Part shown: positions 8,903 through 18,794 of the stretch, piece by piece
How the letters are laid out: the number at the start of each line of letters is the position of its first letter
Position numbering within the stretch: position 1 is the first letter of the stretch
From: Rhodobacter sp.
GTDB lineage: Bacteria; Pseudomonadota; Alphaproteobacteria; Rhodobacterales; Rhodobacteraceae
NCBI GenBank assembly: GCA_027484145.1
Contig: JAIXUH010000012.1
Coordinates: forward strand, 360,765 to 424,764
Reading direction: 5' to 3'
DNA length: 64,000 nucleotides
Translations under genes and position numbers: made by a program
Notes under the pieces: generated by a model
The model's input: only the letters and a program-made list of their open reading frames with translations
Told to the model about the DNA's origin: nothing
Databases searched by the model: none

Positions 8903-9711
8903 GGCGTCGCCTGTTCCAACCGACCGCCCACCCGTATCATCCTGACCTTGGTGGCCTTGCCCGTGCGGTCATCGGTTTCGACAAAGACGCCCGACAGCGT
9001 CACCGGCCCGGCGGCAGGCTCGAACCGGGCCTTCACCATGCCAGTGATGAAACGGCGCAAGGGCTCCATCTTTTCCATGCCGATGACGCTGTTGTAGTCG
9101 CCGCACATGCCCGCGTCGGTCAGATAGGCGGTGCCGCCCGGCATGATCTGGGCATCGCCCGTGGGCACATGGGTATGCGTGCCCACCACAAGGCTGGCCT
9201 GCCCGTCGCACCAATGCCCCATCCCCATCTTTTCGCTGGTCGCCTCGGCGTGCACATCGACCACCGCCGCCTGCACCGCTGCGCCCAAGGCATGGGTTTT
9301 CAGCACCGATTCAATCGCCGAAAACGGATCATCGAAGGGGCGCTTCATGAACACCTGCCCCAAGACCTGTGCCACCAGCACCTTGCGGCCTTGGGTTGCT
9401 GTGAACACCCGCCAGCCCTTGCCGGGGGCCACCTTGGAAAAGTTGATCGGGCGGATGATGCGCGGCTCGGTTTCAATGAAACTCAACATGTCCTTCTGGT
9501 CAAAGGCATGGTCGCCCAGCGTGATGCAATCGGCCCCCGCCTGCAGTATCAGCTTGGCATGCTCGGGCGTCAGCCCCGCGCCGGACGACGCGTTCTCGCC
9601 ATTGACCACAATGAAATCAAGGCCCCACTCCGCCCGCAACGCAGGCAACCGGGCCGAGATTTCGGCACGCCCTGCGCGCCCCATGACATCGCCTAGAAAA
9701 AGTATCCGCAT
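8899..9711 (-). CDS. YmdB-family metallophosphoesterase (cyclic-nucleotide phosphodiesterase-like)
   Basis: 270 residues. MRILFLGDVMG at the N-terminus supplies the first metal ligand (Asp8). VVNGEN (35-40), LGDHAFDQ (66-72) and GTHTHVPTGD give the remaining di-metal ligands of the YmdB/TIGR00282 family. In Bacillus, YmdB hydrolyses cyclic nucleotides and affects developmental choice; the role in alphaproteobacteria is unknown. The gene is divergent from the helicase gene at 9812 and overlaps the downstream EamA permease by 4 nt. Confidence 0.88.
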   Translation of the reverse strand: MRILFLGDVMGRAGRAEISARLPALRAEWGLDFIVVNGENASSGAGLTPEHAKLILQAGADCITLGDHAFDQKDMLSFIETEPRIIRPINFSKVAPGKGWRVFTATQGRKVLVAQVLGQVFMKRPFDDPFSAIESVLKTHALGAAVQAAVVDVHAEATSEKMGMGHWCDGQASLVVGTHTHVPTGDAQIMPGGTAYLTDAGMCGDYNSVIGMEKMEPLRRFITGMVKARFEPAAGPVTLSGVFVETDDRTGKATKVRMIRVGGRLEQATP

Positions 9712-9811
9712 GGCCCCCGATTATGCCCCCGCGCGCCGTGCGTCCAGTGGAATCCGGGCCAGTGCTGCGGCTTCGGTTGCCCCTTGCGATGACGCGCACT
9801 ACCTTTGCCGA

Positions 9812-12205
9812 ATGACGCCCCTTCCCCCCGCCCTGTCCGACTGGTTTGCCGCCCGTGGCTGGACGCTGCACCCCCATCAGCACGATATGCTGGCCCGTGC
9901 CGCAGACCCCGCCACCCTGCTGATCGCGCCGACCGGGGGTGGCAAAACGCTGGCAGGCTTTCTGCCCAGCCTTGCCGAACTGGCCGTGGCCCCGCCGCGC
10001 GGGCTGCACACCCTTTATATCTCACCGCTCAAGGCGCTGACCGCCGACATCCGCCGCAACCTGCGCACCCCGGTCGAAGGTGCGGGCCTTCCCATCCGGA
10101 TCGAGGATCGCACCGGCGACACCACCTATACCCAGCGCCGCAAACAGCGCGCCGATCCGCCGCATATCCTGCTGACCACCCCGGAAAGCCTTGCGCTGCT
10201 GTTGTCCTATGAGGATGCGCCGCGCATGTTCAGCGGGTTGCAGCGCGTCATCATCGACGAAATCCATGCCCTCGCCGAAAGCAAACGGGGCGATCAACTG
10301 GTCTTGCTGCTGGCACGCCTGCAAACGCTTTCGCCCGGTTTGCGGCGTGTCGGCCTGTCGGCCACGGTCGAGGACCCACCCGCCCTTGCCCGCTTCCTTG
10401 CGCCGAACACCACCATCCTGCAGGCCGATCCGGGGCCTGATCCGGATATCACCATGCTGGACACCGACATCCCGCCCCCTTGGGCGGGCGGCGGCGGGCG
10501 CTACGCCATTCCGGCCATCCTGCATGAGGTGAAGCGCCACCAGACCACGCTGATCTTTCACAACACCCGCGCGCAGGCGGAACTGTTCTTTCACGACCTT
10601 TGGCTGCAAAACGAAGACTCGCTGCCCATCGCCATCCACCACGGCAGCCTGTCGCGCGAACAGCGCGAACGGGTTGAGGGCGCCATGGTTGCGGGCCAGT
10701 TGCGCGCCATCGTCTGCACCGGCAGCCTTGATCTGGGCATCGACTGGGGCGATGTCGATCTGGTGGTGCAGGTCGGCGCGCCGAAAAACGTCAAGCGCCT
10801 TGTCCAACGGATCGGGCGCGCCAACCACCGCTACAATGCGCCCTCCAAGGCGCTGCTGGTGCCTGCGAACCGGTTCGAGGTGGTGGAATGCATGGCCGCA
10901 CTTGATGCCGTGCGCGCCCATACCCTTGACGGTGAACCCCGCGGCCCCGGCCCGCGTGATGTTCTGTGCCAGCATATCCTGCTGACCGCCTGCGCCGGGT
11001 CGTTCCACGCCGATGCGCTTTTTGCCGAGGTCATCACCGCAGGCCCCTATGCCACCGTCACCCGGCCCGAGTTTGACGCCGCCCTTGATTTCGTGGCGAC
11101 AGGCGGCTATGCCCTGCGGGCTTATGACCGTTGGCAGCGGCTGAAACAGACCAATGGCCAGTGGCATCTGCGCGATCCGCGCACCGCCGCCATCATCCGC
11201 CAGAACCTTGGCACCATCATCGACACCGAAACCCTGAAGGTGCGCCTGAAGAACCGCTTTGGCGGCACCCCGTTGGGCGAGGTCGAGGAGGATTTCGCCG
11301 CCACCCTGACCAAGGGAGACACCTTCCTGATCGGGGGCGAGGTGGTGCGCTATGAGGGGCTGAACGAGTTGACGGTCGAAGTGACCCGCTCACCGGGCCG
11401 CGACCCGAAGGTGGCCGTGTTCAACGGAACCAAATTCGCCACCTCCACCCTGCTGACGCAGCGTATCCTGCAGATCTTCGGGCAGGACCGCTGGCCCGAC
11501 CTGCCCGCCCACACCGCGCAATGGCTGTCCCTGCAGCGCGAAGTGTCGCGCCTGCCCGATGCGCAATCGCTGCTGCTGGAATCCTTTCCGCATGACGGGC
11601 GCGAACATCTGGTGATCTATGGCTTTGCCGGGCGCAACGCGCAGCAGACGCTTGGCCTTCTGGTGACCAAAACGATGGAGGAACAGGGCCTTGCCCCCCT
11701 TGGGTTTGTCGCCACCGATTACGCCACCCTGATCTGGGGGCTGGACCCGGTGACAGACCCCGCCCCCCTGTTCGATCTGGACCGCCTGAAGGCCGGGCTG
11801 GAAACATGGCTGGCCGGAAACGCGGTGATGAAACGCACCTTCCGCGCCAGCGCCATCATCGCGGGGCTGATAGAACGCAGCCATCAAGGGCGGCGCAAAT
11901 CGGGGCGGCAGGCCACGTTTTCATCCGACATCCTTTATGACACCCTGCGCAAATATGACCCCGGACACCAGCTGTTGCAGATCACGCGGGACGAGGCGAT
12001 GCGCGGCTTGATCGACTTTTCGCGGATCGAGGAGATGCTGGCCCGTATCGGCCCAAACATCGAATTGCGCCGCCTGCCCCGGATTACCCCGCTGGCCGCG
12101 CCCCTGTTTCTGGAACCGGGCAAAACCCCCGTGCATGGTCAGGGCCGAGAACGTCTGGCCGAAAGCGCCGCCATCCGCCTGATGCAGGCCGCCGGTCTGG
12201 CCTGA
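9812..12205 (+). CDS. DNA-ligase-associated DEXH-box helicase (Lhr-like)
   Basis: 797 residues, superfamily 2. Walker A is APTGGGKT (39-46), the DEXH box is DEIH (149-152), and the SATV motif and a helicase C-domain with QRIGRANHR follow. A long Lhr-type C-terminal region completes it. The length and the opening PPALSDWFAARGW match the TIGR04121 group. That group is usually encoded with an ATP-dependent ligase, an exonuclease and PdeM, and is thought to act in DNA repair. Only PdeM follows here, 55 bp downstream. I placed the start at 9812 because the frame upstream is antisense to ymdB and lacks family sequence. Confidence 0.9.
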   Translation: MTPLPPALSDWFAARGWTLHPHQHDMLARAADPATLLIAPTGGGKTLAGFLPSLAELAVAPPRGLHTLYISPLKALTADIRRNLRTPVEGAGLPIRIEDRTGDTTYTQRRKQRADPPHILLTTPESLALLLSYEDAPRMFSGLQRVIIDEIHALAESKRGDQLVLLLARLQTLSPGLRRVGLSATVEDPPALARFLAPNTTILQADPGPDPDITMLDTDIPPPWAGGGGRYAIPAILHEVKRHQTTLIFHNTRAQAELFFHDLWLQNEDSLPIAIHHGSLSREQRERVEGAMVAGQLRAIVCTGSLDLGIDWGDVDLVVQVGAPKNVKRLVQRIGRANHRYNAPSKALLVPANRFEVVECMAALDAVRAHTLDGEPRGPGPRDVLCQHILLTACAGSFHADALFAEVITAGPYATVTRPEFDAALDFVATGGYALRAYDRWQRLKQTNGQWHLRDPRTAAIIRQNLGTIIDTETLKVRLKNRFGGTPLGEVEEDFAATLTKGDTFLIGGEVVRYEGLNELTVEVTRSPGRDPKVAVFNGTKFATSTLLTQRILQIFGQDRWPDLPAHTAQWLSLQREVSRLPDAQSLLLESFPHDGREHLVIYGFAGRNAQQTLGLLVTKTMEEQGLAPLGFVATDYATLIWGLDPVTDPAPLFDLDRLKAGLETWLAGNAVMKRTFRASAIIAGLIERSHQGRRKSGRQATFSSDILYDTLRKYDPGHQLLQITRDEAMRGLIDFSRIEEMLARIGPNIELRRLPRITPLAAPLFLEPGKTPVHGQGRERLAESAAIRLMQAAGLA

Positions 12206-12260
12206 CCGCCGCATCGCCTGCCCCTTGCCTTTGGCCTTGGCCTTGGGGCACATCTGCGCC

Positions 12261-12926
12261 ATGCACCACAGCTTTGTCTTTTCCGGCGAAACCCTTCATG
12301 CCCTGCCTTCCGGCGCGCTGTTCTGGCCCGATCAGCGGCTGTTGGTCGTGTCGGACCTGCACCTTGGCAAATCCGAACGGCTGGCGCGGCGCGGTGGCAG
12401 CCTGCTGCCCCCCTATGAAACCCGCGAAACCCTGTCGCGGCTGGACCACGACCTTGACCAGACCCATGCCACCCGCGTGATTTGTCTGGGCGATTCCTTT
12501 GATGATGCCGCCGCCCTGTCCGGGCTGGAGGAACAAGACCGCCTGTGGCTCTTGCGGCTGATTGCGGGGCGTGACTGGACATGGATTACCGGCAACCATG
12601 ACGCAGGCCCGCTTGATATCGCGGGCAGCCACCGCGAAACCTGCCGCATCGGCACGTTGACCTTTCGCCACATTGCCGAAGCCACCGATACGGCCGAAGT
12701 ATCCGGCCACTACCACCCGAAGGCGCGGCTGGCGGGGCGGGCCTGGCGGTGTTTTCTGGTCGACCCGCGGCGCATCATCCTGCCCGCCTTTGGCGCCTAC
12801 ACCGGCGGGTTGTGGTGTGACGATCCGGCCTTTGCCCCGCTGATGGCGCCCGGTGCCCTTGCCATCCTGTGCGGTCAGACGGCGCGGGTGATCCCGATGC
12901 CGCGCGCGTCAACCATCGCGCGGTAA
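12261..12926 (+). CDS. pdeM: Ligase-associated DNA damage response endonuclease PdeM
   Basis: 221 residues of the calcineurin-like metallophosphoesterase fold. The metal ligands are SDLHLGK (31-37), LGDSFDD (77-82), GNHD (111-114) and SGHYHPKA. These match PdeM (TIGR04123), the nuclease partner of the ligase-associated helicase, proposed to act in a DNA repair complex. The ATG at 12261 gives the usual short N-terminus. The 3' end runs 52 nt into the convergent LytTR gene, an unusually long antisense overlap. The partner ligase and exonuclease are not in this window. Confidence 0.9.
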   Translation: MHHSFVFSGETLHALPSGALFWPDQRLLVVSDLHLGKSERLARRGGSLLPPYETRETLSRLDHDLDQTHATRVICLGDSFDDAAALSGLEEQDRLWLLRLIAGRDWTWITGNHDAGPLDIAGSHRETCRIGTLTFRHIAEATDTAEVSGHYHPKARLAGRAWRCFLVDPRRIILPAFGAYTGGLWCDDPAFAPLMAPGALAILCGQTARVIPMPRASTIAR

Positions 12927-13717
12927 CTGCGGCTGACGGGCACCACACCGCCACCCTTCATCCGCAGCACCATGCGCTGACCGTCGCGGTCCACCCCTTC
13001 CACCGCCTGCCATGCCACCCAGTGGGAACGGTGCACCTGCGCACCATCGCAGCCGTCGGTTTCCAGCACTGCATCCGACAGCCGCAACAGCAGGCTGGCC
13101 TGCCCTCGGTCGGTGGTCACATCCACATAGTGATCGCGCACCGAGATCGAGATCAGCGCCCCCCGCTGCGGCTCGGCCAACCGCAGCATCAGCCGTGGCT
13201 GCACCGCCGTGCCAAGGGCCGCCTGATCTGTCGCCCCGGTCTGCCCTGCTTGGCCAGAATGGGGGGCCACATCGCCCGCCTGTGCACCTGCCGTAGCCTG
13301 CGCAACCACCCTTGCGCTGACAAAATGGCGGTATCCCCCGACCGACAGCGTCACGCAAAACACGAAAGCCGCCAGTTCGACCATGGCAGGCGGCGTTACG
13401 GCAACGCCGGGCAAGATCTGCATCACCCCAAAGACAATGGGCGGCAGGCCAACCGCCATCATCGCGGAAATAACAAGGGTGCCGGGCACAAGCCCACGCA
13501 TCCCCAGAACCATATGCACAAAGGCGCGCACCACAACACCGGTCAAGACCGACAGCCCGACCATCACGCCCCAGAACCCGGCGCGGGCCAGCATGCCAAG
13601 GCTTTCATAGGTGCCAAAAGGCCCGGCAAGTGCCGCAACAGTTGTCAGAACGATCCAGATCAACAAGGGTATCTTCGACTTGAACAGCCGAAGACACTCA
13701 TCGAAAAAACCAACCAT
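12875..13717 (-). CDS. Membrane-anchored LytTR-family transcriptional regulator
   Basis: 280 residues. About four transmembrane helices occupy residues 15-130, then a linker, then a LytTR DNA-binding domain from about residue 175, with SVRDHYVDVTTDRGQ, HRSHWVAW and PVSRSYR. There is no receiver domain, so it is a one-component membrane sensor-regulator. The inducer and targets are unknown. GGGAG lies 6 nt before the ATG. Its 3' end overlaps pdeM by 52 nt on the opposite strand, so transcripts of the two genes could interfere. Confidence 0.85.
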   Translation of the reverse strand: MVGFFDECLRLFKSKIPLLIWIVLTTVAALAGPFGTYESLGMLARAGFWGVMVGLSVLTGVVVRAFVHMVLGMRGLVPGTLVISAMMAVGLPPIVFGVMQILPGVAVTPPAMVELAAFVFCVTLSVGGYRHFVSARVVAQATAGAQAGDVAPHSGQAGQTGATDQAALGTAVQPRLMLRLAEPQRGALISISVRDHYVDVTTDRGQASLLLRLSDAVLETDGCDGAQVHRSHWVAWQAVEGVDRDGQRMVLRMKGGGVVPVSRSYRAMVDARGIGITRAV

Positions 13718-13750
13718 TCAAACTCCCAACGCGGTGCGACGCATCACGGG

Positions 13751-13778
13751 ACATAATGTTGGTCGGACAATATAACAA
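13751..13778 (-). promoter_or_regulatory. Candidate promoter of the LytTR gene
   Basis: On the minus strand TTGTTA and TTATGT are spaced 16 bp apart, about 35-60 nt before the start codon, within a locally AT-rich patch. The match is only moderate. Confidence 0.35.
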
Positions 13779-13809
13779 TCAATCCTTCACCTGACATTCG
13801 GAGGTGTCG

Positions 13810-13840
13810 GGCCGTCCGTCAGGCAGGCCGTCCGTCAGGC
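13810..13840. repeat. Short tandem direct repeat spanning the folD stop
   Basis: A GGCCGTCCGTCAGGC unit is repeated back to back with a 16-nt period (13810-13825, then 13826-13840). The folD stop codon (13835-13837) lies in the second copy. Confidence 0.6.
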
Positions 13841-14725
13841 TGTCAGCCCCTCAGGCTCGGGCAACCCGTTGGCCCGGCAACAGGCGGTCAGCGTATTGGC
13901 CAGCAGACAAGCGATGGTCATTGGCCCCACCCCGCCCGGCACCGGCGTGATCGCCCCGGCCACCGCCGCCGCACTGGCATAATCCACATCCCCCACCAGC
14001 CGGATCTTTCCGTCACGCTCGATCCGGTTGATGCCGACGTCAATCACCGTGGCCCCCGGCTTGACCATGTCACCTGTAATCATTTCGGCCCGGCCCACGG
14101 CGGCCACAAGGATATCGGCCCCCCGGCACACCGCTGCCAGATCGCGGGTGCGGGAATGCGCGATGGTCACAGTGCAGCTGTCGCCCAACAACAGTTGCGC
14201 CATCGGCTTGCCCACGATGTTGCTGCGGCCGACCACGACCGCATTCATCCCCGCCAATGACCCGTGATGGTCACGCAGCATCATCAGGCAGCCCAAGGGC
14301 GTGCAGGGCACCATCGACTTTTGCCCCGTGCCCAACAGCCCGACGTTCGAGATGTGGAAGCCATCCACATCCTTGGCCGGATCAATCGTGTTGATGATCA
14401 GCTCGGCATTCAGATGCTTGGGCAGCGGCAGTTGCACCAGAATGCCATGCACCGCAGGGTCGGCGTTCAGCGCGCGCACCAGCGCCAGCAAATCCGTCTC
14501 GGACGTATCCGCCGGCAACTTGTGCTCGAACGACGCCATGCCTGCATCATGCGTCTGGGTGCCCTTGTTGCGGACATAGACCTGACTGGCCGGGTCTTCG
14601 CCCACCAGAACCACGGCCAGACCGGGCTGAATGCCGTTTTCTTCGCGCAGGCGAGCCACATGCGCCGCCACCTGTTCGCGCACACGGGCGGCAAAGGCTT
14701 TGCCATCAATCACTTGGGCCGTCAT
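13835..14725 (-). CDS. folD: Bifunctional methylene-THF dehydrogenase / methenyl-THF cyclohydrolase
   Basis: 296 residues with the FolD signatures: [17 protein letters not shown] near the N-terminus (the Y...K catalytic region), [27 protein letters not shown] (NADP loop) and [11 protein letters not shown] near the end. It converts methylene- to formyl-tetrahydrofolate in the cytoplasm, the step next to Fhs in the same cluster. The ATG at 14725 is chosen because GGAG sits 7-8 nt upstream, inside the end of the OsmC gene; an alternative start 18 nt upstream overlaps that gene. Confidence 0.95.
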   Translation of the reverse strand: MTAQVIDGKAFAARVREQVAAHVARLREENGIQPGLAVVLVGEDPASQVYVRNKGTQTHDAGMASFEHKLPADTSETDLLALVRALNADPAVHGILVQLPLPKHLNAELIINTIDPAKDVDGFHISNVGLLGTGQKSMVPCTPLGCLMMLRDHHGSLAGMNAVVVGRSNIVGKPMAQLLLGDSCTVTIAHSRTRDLAAVCRGADILVAAVGRAEMITGDMVKPGATVIDVGINRIERDGKIRLVGDVDYASAAAVAGAITPVPGGVGPMTIACLLANTLTACCRANGLPEPEGLTA

Positions 14726-14729
14726 CGGT

Positions 14730-15182
14730 TCATTCTCCTGCAAGGTCGATCACGATCTCGGTCTTGACCGAGTTGGCGATGAAACATTCATGATGGGCCG
14801 CATCGTGCAAGGCGCGCAACCGCGCCGCATCGGGGGCCTTGGTCCAGACAACCCTTGGGCGCAGGGTCACGCGGGTGATGGCCAGCCTGCCCTCCGCCCG
14901 AGCCATCACGCCCTCGGCGGCATCGCTGTAGGATTGCGCCACAAACCCCGCGCGGCGGGCAAGGTCCAGAAACCACAGCATGTGGCACGATGACAGCGCC
15001 GCCACAAAAGCTTCTTCCGGGTCTACCCCGGCCGGGTCGGAAAACGGCAAGGGCACGACCGAGGGCGAGGACGAGGCCGCCACCACCGCCCCGCCGTCAA
15101 ACTGCCAGACATGCGCGCGCGCGTACTTCCCGGCAGCAAAATCGCCGTCGCAGGTCCACAGGATGCGCGCGCCATGGGTCAT
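14730..15182 (-). CDS. OsmC/Ohr-family protein
   Basis: 150 residues. The OsmC fold is indicated by [18 protein letters not shown], with one redox cysteine, and by [14 protein letters not shown] near the C-terminus, with the second. Family members reduce organic hydroperoxides with paired cysteines. The start overlaps the chorismate mutase stop (ATGA at 15179-15182), and its end carries the folD ribosome site. It is therefore part of the fhs-to-folD transcript, perhaps protecting oxidation-sensitive folate chemistry (inference). Confidence 0.85.
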   Translation of the reverse strand: MTHGARILWTCDGDFAAGKYARAHVWQFDGGAVVAASSSPSVVPLPFSDPAGVDPEEAFVAALSSCHMLWFLDLARRAGFVAQSYSDAAEGVMARAEGRLAITRVTLRPRVVWTKAPDAARLRALHDAAHHECFIANSVKTEIVIDLAGE

Positions 15183-15484
15183 TCGCCTGCCCCTTTGCCC
15201 AGCAGCCCCTCTTCGCGCGCAATCGACCAGTCGATCAGCCGCCGCCACAGGGCTTCGGTCAGATCGGGCGACAGGCCCTGTTCCACCGCATGGTTGCGCA
15301 CGTTGTCCACCACCTGTTCTACCCTGTCGTCAATCCGCGCCGGCAGGCCGATGCCGGCCTTGATCACCGCCGCCCGGTCGATATAGCCCGCGCGCTGTGC
15401 CAGCAGCGCCACCAGCGCCGCATCCAGCCGGTCAATCTCAACCCGGATGTCGGCCATCGTGGTGCAGTCGTCTGGTGCCTTCAT
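15179..15484 (-). CDS. Chorismate mutase, AroQ type
   Basis: 101 residues, all-helical AroQ fold: IRVEIDRLDAALVALLAQRAGYIDRAA, then R-x2-VVDNVRNHAVEQGL, then LWRRLIDWSIAREE. It would convert chorismate to prephenate for Phe/Tyr synthesis; small PchB-like proteins in the family can have lyase side activity. The ATG at 15484 lies 8 nt after GGAG; two other in-frame ATGs (15490, 15457) are possible. It sits between fhs and the OsmC gene, an odd place for an aromatic-amino-acid enzyme. Confidence 0.87.
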   Translation of the reverse strand: MKAPDDCTTMADIRVEIDRLDAALVALLAQRAGYIDRAAVIKAGIGLPARIDDRVEQVVDNVRNHAVEQGLSPDLTEALWRRLIDWSIAREEGLLGKGAGE

Positions 15485-15547
15485 CGTCATCTCTCCGCAA
15501 CGGATGGCCCTCCTTAAAAGAGCCATCCGGCAGGAGCAATGGCAGGG

Positions 15548-17224
15548 TCAGAACAGCCCTTCGACATGGCCTGCGTCATTCAGTCTGATCACCTCAGCAC
15601 TTGGCACCTTTGGCAAACCCGGCATCGTCATGATCTCGCCACAGATCGCCACAACGAACCCGGCCCCTGCCGACAGCCGCACCTCGCGCACCGGAACGGT
15701 GTGGCCCGTCGGGGCGCCGCGCACGGTGGGATCGGTGGTAAAGCTGTATTGGGTCTTGGCGACACAGATCGGCAAATGGCCATAGCCTGCCGCTTCCCAT
15801 GCCTTCAACTGGTCGCGGATCGACTTGTCGGCAATCACGTCATCCGCATGATAAATGCGCTTGGCGATGGTCTGCAGTTTCTGGAACAGCGGCATGTCAT
15901 CGGGGTAAATCGGGGCAAAGTTTGCACTGCCCGATTCCGCCATTTGCACCACCTTGTGCGCCAGTTCCTCGATCCCGGCGCTGCCATGTGCCCAATGCTT
16001 GCACAAGATCGCCTCGGCTCCCTGAGCGGCGACATAGGCCTTCACGGCAGCAATCTCGGCGTCGGTGTCGCTGAAGAAATGGTTGATCGCCACCACCACC
16101 GGCACACCAAAGGATTTGACGTTGCCGATGTGGCGGCCAAGGTTCGGGCAGCCTTTCTGCACGGCCTCCACATTCTCGGCCCCCAGATCAGCCTTTGCGA
16201 CGCCGCCGTTCATCTTCATCGCACGCACCGTGGCCACGATCACGGCAGCCGATGGTTTCAACCCGGCCTTGCGGCACTTGATGTCAAAGAACTTCTCGGC
16301 CCCAAGGTCAGCGCCAAAGCCTGCTTCGGTCACCACATATTCGCCCAGTTTCAGCGCGGTCTTGGTGGCGATCACGCTGTTGCAGCCATGCGCGATATTG
16401 GCAAACGGGCCGCCATGCACAAAGGCCGGGTTGTTTTCCAGCGTCTGCACGATGTTGGGCTGCATCGCATCCTTCAGCAACACCGTCATTGCGCCATCGG
16501 CCTTGATGTCGCGGCAATAGATCGCCTTCTTGTCGCGGGTATAGGCCACCACAATGTCGCCCAACCGCTTTTGCAGGTCTTCCAGATCGTTCGACAGGCA
16601 CAAAATGGCCATGACTTCCGAGGCCACCGTAATGTCAAAGCCGGTCTGACGCGGAAAGCCGTTTGACACACCGCCAAGGCTGACCACGATATCGCGCAAG
16701 GCGCGGTCGTTCATGTCCATCACGCGGCGCCACACGACACGGCGCTCGTCGATCCCCAGATCGTTGCCCCAATAGATGTGGTTGTCGATCATCGCCGACA
16801 GCAGGTTATGCGCCGATGTGATCGCATGGAAATCGCCGGTGAAGTGAAGGTTCATCTCCTCCATCGGGACAACCTGTGCATAGCCGCCGCCCGCAGCCCC
16901 GCCCTTCATGCCGAAATTCGGGCCAAGGCTGGCCTCGCGGATACAGACGATCGCCTTTTTGCCGATCCGGTTCAGCCCGTCACCAAGGCCCACGGTCGTG
17001 GTCGTCTTCCCCTCGCCCGCCGGTGTCGGGTTAATGGCTGTCACCAAAATCAGCTTGCCATCGGGCTTGCCCGCCAGCGATTTGATGAACTCCTGCCCCA
17101 CCTTGGCCTTGTCATGGCCATAGGGCAGCAGATGCTCGGCCGGTATGCCCAGCTTTGCGCCAATCTCCATGATCGGCTTTTTCTTTGCCTCGCGGGCGAT
17201 TTCGATGTCGGTCTTGACGGCCAT
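15548..17224 (-). CDS. fhs: Formate--tetrahydrofolate ligase
   Basis: 558 residues, the usual length. The ATP site [15 protein letters not shown] lies near residue 67, and the rest is highly conserved, including [28 protein letters not shown] and VVAINHF. It ligates formate to THF using ATP to make 10-formyl-THF. Together with folD downstream it forms a one-carbon route. GGAGG lies before the ATG. It heads a same-strand cluster, fhs, chorismate mutase, osmC, folD, with a 63-bp gap after fhs. Confidence 0.97.
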   Translation of the reverse strand: MAVKTDIEIAREAKKKPIMEIGAKLGIPAEHLLPYGHDKAKVGQEFIKSLAGKPDGKLILVTAINPTPAGEGKTTTTVGLGDGLNRIGKKAIVCIREASLGPNFGMKGGAAGGGYAQVVPMEEMNLHFTGDFHAITSAHNLLSAMIDNHIYWGNDLGIDERRVVWRRVMDMNDRALRDIVVSLGGVSNGFPRQTGFDITVASEVMAILCLSNDLEDLQKRLGDIVVAYTRDKKAIYCRDIKADGAMTVLLKDAMQPNIVQTLENNPAFVHGGPFANIAHGCNSVIATKTALKLGEYVVTEAGFGADLGAEKFFDIKCRKAGLKPSAAVIVATVRAMKMNGGVAKADLGAENVEAVQKGCPNLGRHIGNVKSFGVPVVVAINHFFSDTDAEIAAVKAYVAAQGAEAILCKHWAHGSAGIEELAHKVVQMAESGSANFAPIYPDDMPLFQKLQTIAKRIYHADDVIADKSIRDQLKAWEAAGYGHLPICVAKTQYSFTTDPTVRGAPTGHTVPVREVRLSAGAGFVVAICGEIMTMPGLPKVPSAEVIRLNDAGHVEGLF

Positions 17225-17390
17225 GGTGGCTCCTCCCAGAGCGTTCGGGCGGCGCGCGCCCGTTCCCGTCCGTGATACCGGGGGAATGTGGCAGGTAAAG
17301 CAGCATTTCCGACCTGTCGCTTACAAATTTCGCCCTGTCAGGCTGCCGCAGGCCCCTCTGCCTGCGCCACGCGCCAATCCAGCGCCGGGA

Positions 17391-17993
17391 TCAGCCTTTG
17401 CGCGCCACGTCCAGATGCGCCCAGACCGGCTGATCGGGCACATGCAGCCGCAAGCTTTGGCCCAACCGCAAGATGCCCTCGCGCTCGACCCAGGCGGTAA
17501 TGCCGCGCCGCCCTTCGGCGGCCCGCTTGAACGCCTTGCCATGGCCGGGATGCGCCGCCTCGATGGTTTTGGCCGGATACTGGCAGGGCCGGTTTTCCAT
17601 ATCCACCACCAACGTGCAGCCCCCTTCGGCCTGTAACCGGGATGAGGGCGGCAGGTGGCTGAAATCCGGCAAGCCCGCGATCACCACTGACGCGCCCAGC
17701 CATTCGGGCTGCACCGCTTCCAACCCCAGCATGGCGGCAATGGCCGCCAGATCCTCGGCGGCCACAAGGCTGACTTGCCGGGTGTTGCGGATTTCCGTGC
17801 CGCGCGGATATTGCTGCGACACACGGCTACATGCGGGCCGCGTCAGCCCGGCATGCACCTCGCCCATCATCCCGGCAAAGCCAAGGCGCATTTCCTCCAG
17901 CGCCATGCCGTCCACCTCGGGGCGGTCGCGGTGCGGCACCATGCCAAGCCAGGTGATGACGCCAGTGTAAGCAGTAGCAAGCAAAGCGGGCAT
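17391..17993 (-). CDS. MOSC-domain protein
   Basis: 200 residues. GEVHAGLTRPACSRVSQQYPRGTEIRNTRQVSLV matches the first half of a MOSC domain with its conserved cysteine. WLGASVVIAG and DMENRPCQYPAKTIE match the core. MOSC domains, related to the C-terminus of molybdenum cofactor sulfurase, carry sulfur or handle Moco. No molybdenum genes lie nearby. It lies 3 bp downstream of the methyltransferase gene on the same strand. Confidence 0.8.
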   Translation of the reverse strand: MPALLATAYTGVITWLGMVPHRDRPEVDGMALEEMRLGFAGMMGEVHAGLTRPACSRVSQQYPRGTEIRNTRQVSLVAAEDLAAIAAMLGLEAVQPEWLGASVVIAGLPDFSHLPPSSRLQAEGGCTLVVDMENRPCQYPAKTIEAAHPGHGKAFKRAAEGRRGITAWVEREGILRLGQSLRLHVPDQPVWAHLDVARKG

Positions 17994-17996
17994 GGA

Positions 17997-18794
17997 TCAC
18001 ACCGTCAGAACAAGGAAAACGCGGCGAAACGGAAACAGCACGCTGCCGTCCGCCAGTGGCGGATAGGCCGCCTGCAGCGCCGCATCATAGCGCTGCACAA
18101 AAGCCTCAGCCCCGGCCGCCGTCATCCGATCCAGCACGGGGCGCATGGCTGTGCTTTCGGTAAAGCGGCGCACCGGATGCGCGCCGGGGGTTGGGTCAAG
18201 CCGCTGCACATAATCGGTTTCCCATGCCTGCACTTGCCCCAGTGGGGCCAGCATTTCCCAATAGGCCTGCGCGGGCTGCACGGGTGGCTCATAGCCCGAA
18301 ACATCAAACCGGTCGGGGAACATGGCAGCGGCAATATCGCGCAAAAAGCGGTGCGACGGCGCCATGAACTGCCGCGGCATCTGCACCGCCAGCGTACCAC
18401 CGGGCACAAGGCAACGGGCCAGTTCGGGCAGCAATCCGGCATGGTCGGGCAGCCAGTGCAGCGCCGCGTTGGAAAAGATCAGCGCAGGCGGTGCCATAGG
18501 TCGCCAGACCGCAATATCGGCCACATCAAGCTGGTCATACAGGCCCGACGCCCGCGCCTGCTCCGCCATGGTCTGCGACGCATCCACCCCGATCAGCCGC
18601 CGCGCGTCGCCTACATCGGCGCAAAAGCGTGCCCGCAAATCAGCCGCCACCGCGCCATCGCCGCAGCCCAAATCCACCACGTCGCCCGCCGGCAGGTCAG
18701 CAACCTGCGCCAGCAGATCGCGCGCGGGCCGCAAACGCAAACCCCGAAACCTGGCATAGGTTTCGGGGTTCCAGTCACTTCCGCCTGTGGTCAA
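17997..18794 (-). CDS. tam: Trans-aconitate 2-methyltransferase-like SAM methyltransferase
   Basis: 265 residues. The opening [10 protein letters not shown] is typical of Tam. SAM motif I is [11 protein letters not shown] (about 39-49), and [12 protein letters not shown] and [11 protein letters not shown] follow. Tam methylates trans-aconitate, which forms spontaneously from cis-aconitate and inhibits the TCA cycle. The start overlaps the ftsH stop by 4 nt (ATGA at 18791-18794), so it is coupled to ftsH. Confidence in the exact substrate is moderate. Confidence 0.85.
   Translation of the reverse strand: MTTGGSDWNPETYARFRGLRLRPARDLLAQVADLPAGDVVDLGCGDGAVAADLRARFCADVGDARRLIGVDASQTMAEQARASGLYDQLDVADIAVWRPMAPPALIFSNAALHWLPDHAGLLPELARCLVPGGTLAVQMPRQFMAPSHRFLRDIAAAMFPDRFDVSGYEPPVQPAQAYWEMLAPLGQVQAWETDYVQRLDPTPGAHPVRRFTESTAMRPVLDRMTAAGAEAFVQRYDAALQAAYPPLADGSVLFPFRRVFLVLTV

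Noticed and set aside
17225..17390. Possible folate riboswitch before fhs
   Set aside because: I could not draw a known THF or other riboswitch fold in the leader; only a ribosome site is evident.
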